A DNA stretch of 7,236 nt. Origin: Candidatus Methanophagales archaeon (GTDB lineage: Archaea > Halobacteriota > Syntropharchaeia > Alkanophagales > Methanospirareceae). The notes under the pieces are model-generated. The model worked only from the letters and a program-made list of their open reading frames with translations. It ran no database searches and was not told the DNA's origin. Both the position numbers and the translations under genes were made by a program. Shown here in pieces: positions 4,733 to 7,236 of the stretch; position 1 is the stretch's first letter; every line of letters starts with the position of its first letter. Where the stretch lies: the NCBI GenBank assembly GCA_030621535.1, contig JAUXHM010000052.1, forward strand, positions 1 through 7,236, given 5' to 3'.

Positions 4733-7236
4733 ATGGCGTATTTCAAGAGCGAAGCGCAAAGACCAAATTTCATACAACAGGAAGAGGAAATATTGGAGCT
4801 GTGGGACAGAAATAAGACATTTGGGCACAGTGTAGACCGCAGAGAAGGTTGTGAGAAGTTCATTTTTGTCGAAGGTCCACCAACTGCGAATGGACTCCCG
4901 CATCCCGGGCATATCCTTACAAGGGTTGTGAAAGACCTCGTGCTGCGATACAAAACGATGTGTGGCTTCTATGTGGAAAGAAAAGCAGGCTGGGACACGC
5001 ATGGTCTGCCGGTGGAGATAGAAGTGGAGAAGGAACTGGGAGTAAACAGCAAGCGTGAGATAGAGGAGTACGGGGTAGAGAAATTCAACCGCAAATGCAA
5101 GGACTCGGTATTCCGATATGAAAAAGAATGGGTGAATGCCACGAAGCGAGTGGGGTTCTGGATAGATATGGATTCCCCCTACGTAACCTCGGATAACGAA
5201 TACATAGAATCGGTCTGGTGGTCGTTAAAAGAGATATGGAAAAAGGGCTTGCTTTATCGGGGGCATAAAGTCGTGCCCTACTGCCCGAGGTGTGAGACCA
5301 CGCTGAGCAGTCATGAAGTAGCACAGGGCTATAAGGAGGTGGAGGACCCTTCGATATACGTGAAGTTCAAGCTGAGACAAGCAAAAGAACAGGAACAAGA
5401 GCAAGAGCCCGTTTTTATGCTCGCATGGACTACAACTCCCTGGACTTTGTTCGGCAATATCGCACTCGCAGTTCATCCTGAACATACCTACGTGAAGGTA
5501 AAGACCGGCGAAGAGATTTTGATTCTTGCTGAATCGCGGTTAGGTACTCTGGAAGGTGAATACAAGATAACCGAGCGATTAAGAGGTAATGATTTAGAAG
5601 GTAAAGAGTATGAACAGCTTTTTGACGTGCCTGTAAAGGGGAAATCACATCAGGTAATCACTGCCGATTTCGTCACGTTAGACGAAGGTACGGGCGTCGT
5701 TCATATCGCACCCGCATTTGGTGAAGACGATTACGGGGTGTGCAAGGAGAAAGGACTTGGTTTTTCGCAGCCCGTGAACAGCAAAGGTCGGTTTACGAGT
5801 GAGGTCCCGTTTCTGGATTTGGAAGGTGTTTTCGTAAAGGGTGCGGATAAGCGCATAATAGAAATGCTGGAGCAGCGTGGCATCCTGTACAGAGAGAGCA
5901 CGCATTTGCACTCGTATCCTTTCTGCTGGCGTTGTGGTTCGCCTCTTTTGTATTACGCCCGCGAATCGTGGTTTATCGGTATGAAATCGCTGCGTGATAA
6001 CCTGCTTGCAAACAATGAAAAGATAAACTGGTATCCCTCGCACTTAAAGTATGGGAGATTCGGGAACTTCCTGGAGAATATTGAGGATTGGGCGCTCAGC
6101 CGAGAGCGGTTCTGGGGCACACCACTGAATATGTGGGTATGTGAAAAATGCGGGGCGGAAACATGTGTTGGAAGCATAGAGGAACTGAAGGAAAGAGCAA
6201 AGAATTTTCCTTTTCCTCAAGAATCAGACGCAAACCTCGACCTGCACCGGCCATACATTGATGATGTGTTACTAAAGTGTGAAGAATGCGGAGGAGAAAT
6301 GAGAAGGGTAAAGGACGTGATAGATTGCTGGTACGATTCGGGCTCTGCTCCTTTTGCTCAGTGGCATTACCCGTTTGAGACGGAAAAGTTCAAGCAGAAT
6401 TTCCCTGCTTCTTTTATTACCGAAGCGATAGACCAGACCCGTGGTTGGTTCTATTCTTTGCTTGGCGTCTCAACAGCTATTTTCGATGTCCCGCCTTATC
6501 TTAACGTGCTCTCACTGGGTCATATACTGGATGAAAAGGGCGTGAAGATGAGTAAGAGCAAGGGAAACGTGGTTGACATAACTTCTATATTCAATAAAGA
6601 AGGTGCCGGTGCAGATGCGCTGAGATGGTATTTATTCACCGTAGGTCCCCCATGGGAAGACATACGGTTCTCGGAACCTGCGATAGCGGAGCGGCAAAAG
6701 AAGTCATTGAACACGCTTTGGAATTCATATTTCTTCTTCATCACGTACGCAACCATAGACAAATTCAACCCGAATGCGAAGAAGATCCCGGTGGATAAAA
6801 GAAGCGCAATGGACAGATGGATAATGTCAAGATTGAACTCAACGATAAAAGGCGTGATTGGGGCACTCGAACGGTTTGAAATACATCTTGCCGGGAGGAG
6901 AATAGAAGATTTCGTGGTGAACGACCTGAGCAACTGGTACATAAGGCGGTCAAGGCGGCGGTTCTGGGTCACCGAGGAGAATTTTGATAAGGATTGTGCA
7001 TACTTGACACTGTACGAGGTGCTTGTCGCTTTATGCAAATTGCTCGCGCCTTTTGTGCCTTTCATCACTGAACATATCTATCAGAACATCGTAAGAACGA
7101 TTTCGGAAGACGCGCTTGAGAGTGTGCATCTTTGCGATTATCCTTCTCCCGACGAATCGCTTGTAGAACAGGAATTAGAGGATTCAATGGATTTAGTTGC
7201 CCGATTAGTCGAAGCGGGCAGACGAGCGAGAGCAGA
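4733..7236 (+). CDS. ileS: Isoleucyl-tRNA synthetase (3' end outside the window)
   Basis: Class I synthetase that charges tRNA-Ile. 834 codons are open to the right edge with no frameshift or stop; archaeal enzymes are usually about 1030-1060 residues, so roughly the last fifth is missing. The class I HIGH motif appears as HPGH (57-60) after EGPPTANGLP. The CP1 editing domain carries WTTTPWTLFGN (232-242) and GTGVVHIAPAFGEDDYG (319-335), with the conserved editing Asp region. CxxC pairs at 184/187, 398/401, 470/473 and 516/519 suggest zinc binding. The synthetic site continues with EAIDQTRGWFYSLL (565-578) and KMSKSKGN (605-612). The alpha-helical anticodon-binding domain begins after about 700, with the typical VNDLSNWYIRRSRRRFW. 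A short Glu/Gln-alternating stretch (KEQEQEQE, 218-225) lies just before the editing motif. Divergent from the ATP-grasp gene. Confidence 0.97.
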   Translation, partial: MAYFKSEAQRPNFIQQEEEILELWDRNKTFGHSVDRREGCEKFIFVEGPPTANGLPHPGHILTRVVKDLVLRYKTMCGFYVERKAGWDTHGLPVEIEVEKELGVNSKREIEEYGVEKFNRKCKDSVFRYEKEWVNATKRVGFWIDMDSPYVTSDNEYIESVWWSLKEIWKKGLLYRGHKVVPYCPRCETTLSSHEVAQGYKEVEDPSIYVKFKLRQAKEQEQEQEPVFMLAWTTTPWTLFGNIALAVHPEHTYVKVKTGEEILILAESRLGTLEGEYKITERLRGNDLEGKEYEQLFDVPVKGKSHQVITADFVTLDEGTGVVHIAPAFGEDDYGVCKEKGLGFSQPVNSKGRFTSEVPFLDLEGVFVKGADKRIIEMLEQRGILYRESTHLHSYPFCWRCGSPLLYYARESWFIGMKSLRDNLLANNEKINWYPSHLKYGRFGNFLENIEDWALSRERFWGTPLNMWVCEKCGAETCVGSIEELKERAKNFPFPQESDANLDLHRPYIDDVLLKCEECGGEMRRVKDVIDCWYDSGSAPFAQWHYPFETEKFKQNFPASFITEAIDQTRGWFYSLLGVSTAIFDVPPYLNVLSLGHILDEKGVKMSKSKGNVVDITSIFNKEGAGADALRWYLFTVGPPWEDIRFSEPAIAERQKKSLNTLWNSYFFFITYATIDKFNPNAKKIPVDKRSAMDRWIMSRLNSTIKGVIGALERFEIHLAGRRIEDFVVNDLSNWYIRRSRRRFWVTEENFDKDCAYLTLYEVLVALCKLLAPFVPFITEHIYQNIVRTISEDALESVHLCDYPSPDESLVEQELEDSMDLVARLVEAGRRARA

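Noticed and set aside
4621..4953. N-terminal extension of the ATP-grasp reading frame upstream of ATG 4620, giving up to 499 residues
   Set aside because: Most of the extension is antisense to the conserved start of ileS and crosses the promoter gap; recognisable family sequence begins only after 4620.
6520..7068. Minus-strand open frame inside ileS (182 codons)
   Set aside because: Antisense to the KMSKS and anticodon-binding region of ileS, with no family motif; a shadow frame.

Overview
The window reads as ordinary chromosomal DNA from a euryarchaeon. HisS carries the archaeal-style histidine boxes. The HisA-like protein and the ATP-grasp protein belong to families that I associate with archaea and tetrahydromethanopterin-using C1 organisms. 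Most starts lack a good Shine-Dalgarno sequence but have an AT-rich TATA-like stretch 23-35 nt upstream, as in leaderless archaeal transcripts. A methanogen or methane-oxidising (ANME-like) relative is my best guess, but the lineage is inference and no rRNA is present to settle it.

Layout, left to right: a HisA-related TIM-barrel gene (minus, 35-772); hisS (plus, 814-2151); a T-rich convergent terminator region with a short dispersed repeat (2152-2307); purM (minus, 2308-3291); a palindromic MITE-like element of about 99 bp (3343-3441); an ATP-grasp carboligase-like gene (minus, 3454-4620); a 112-bp divergent promoter region; and ileS (plus, 4733 to the right edge, truncated). Gene orientation alternates, so there is no long operon. 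Only the ATP-grasp gene and purM run in tandem, and a repeat element plus a TATA-like box for purM lie between them.

Three genes are housekeeping: histidyl-tRNA and isoleucyl-tRNA synthetases for translation, and AIR synthetase for purine synthesis (AIR also feeds thiamine synthesis). The other two are conserved but without an assigned reaction that I can name. They are the more interesting genes, because both families, as I recall, also occur in bacterial tetrahydromethanopterin gene clusters.

Non-coding structure worth attention: a 37-bp repeat present twice (1-37 and 2248-2284), each time at the 3' end of a minus-strand gene; the palindromic element between the ATP-grasp gene and purM; and a 41-bp divergent promoter region centred on a 12-bp perfect palindrome. 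I see no CRISPR, tRNA, rRNA, transposase or defence gene, and nothing that amounts to a new multi-gene system.
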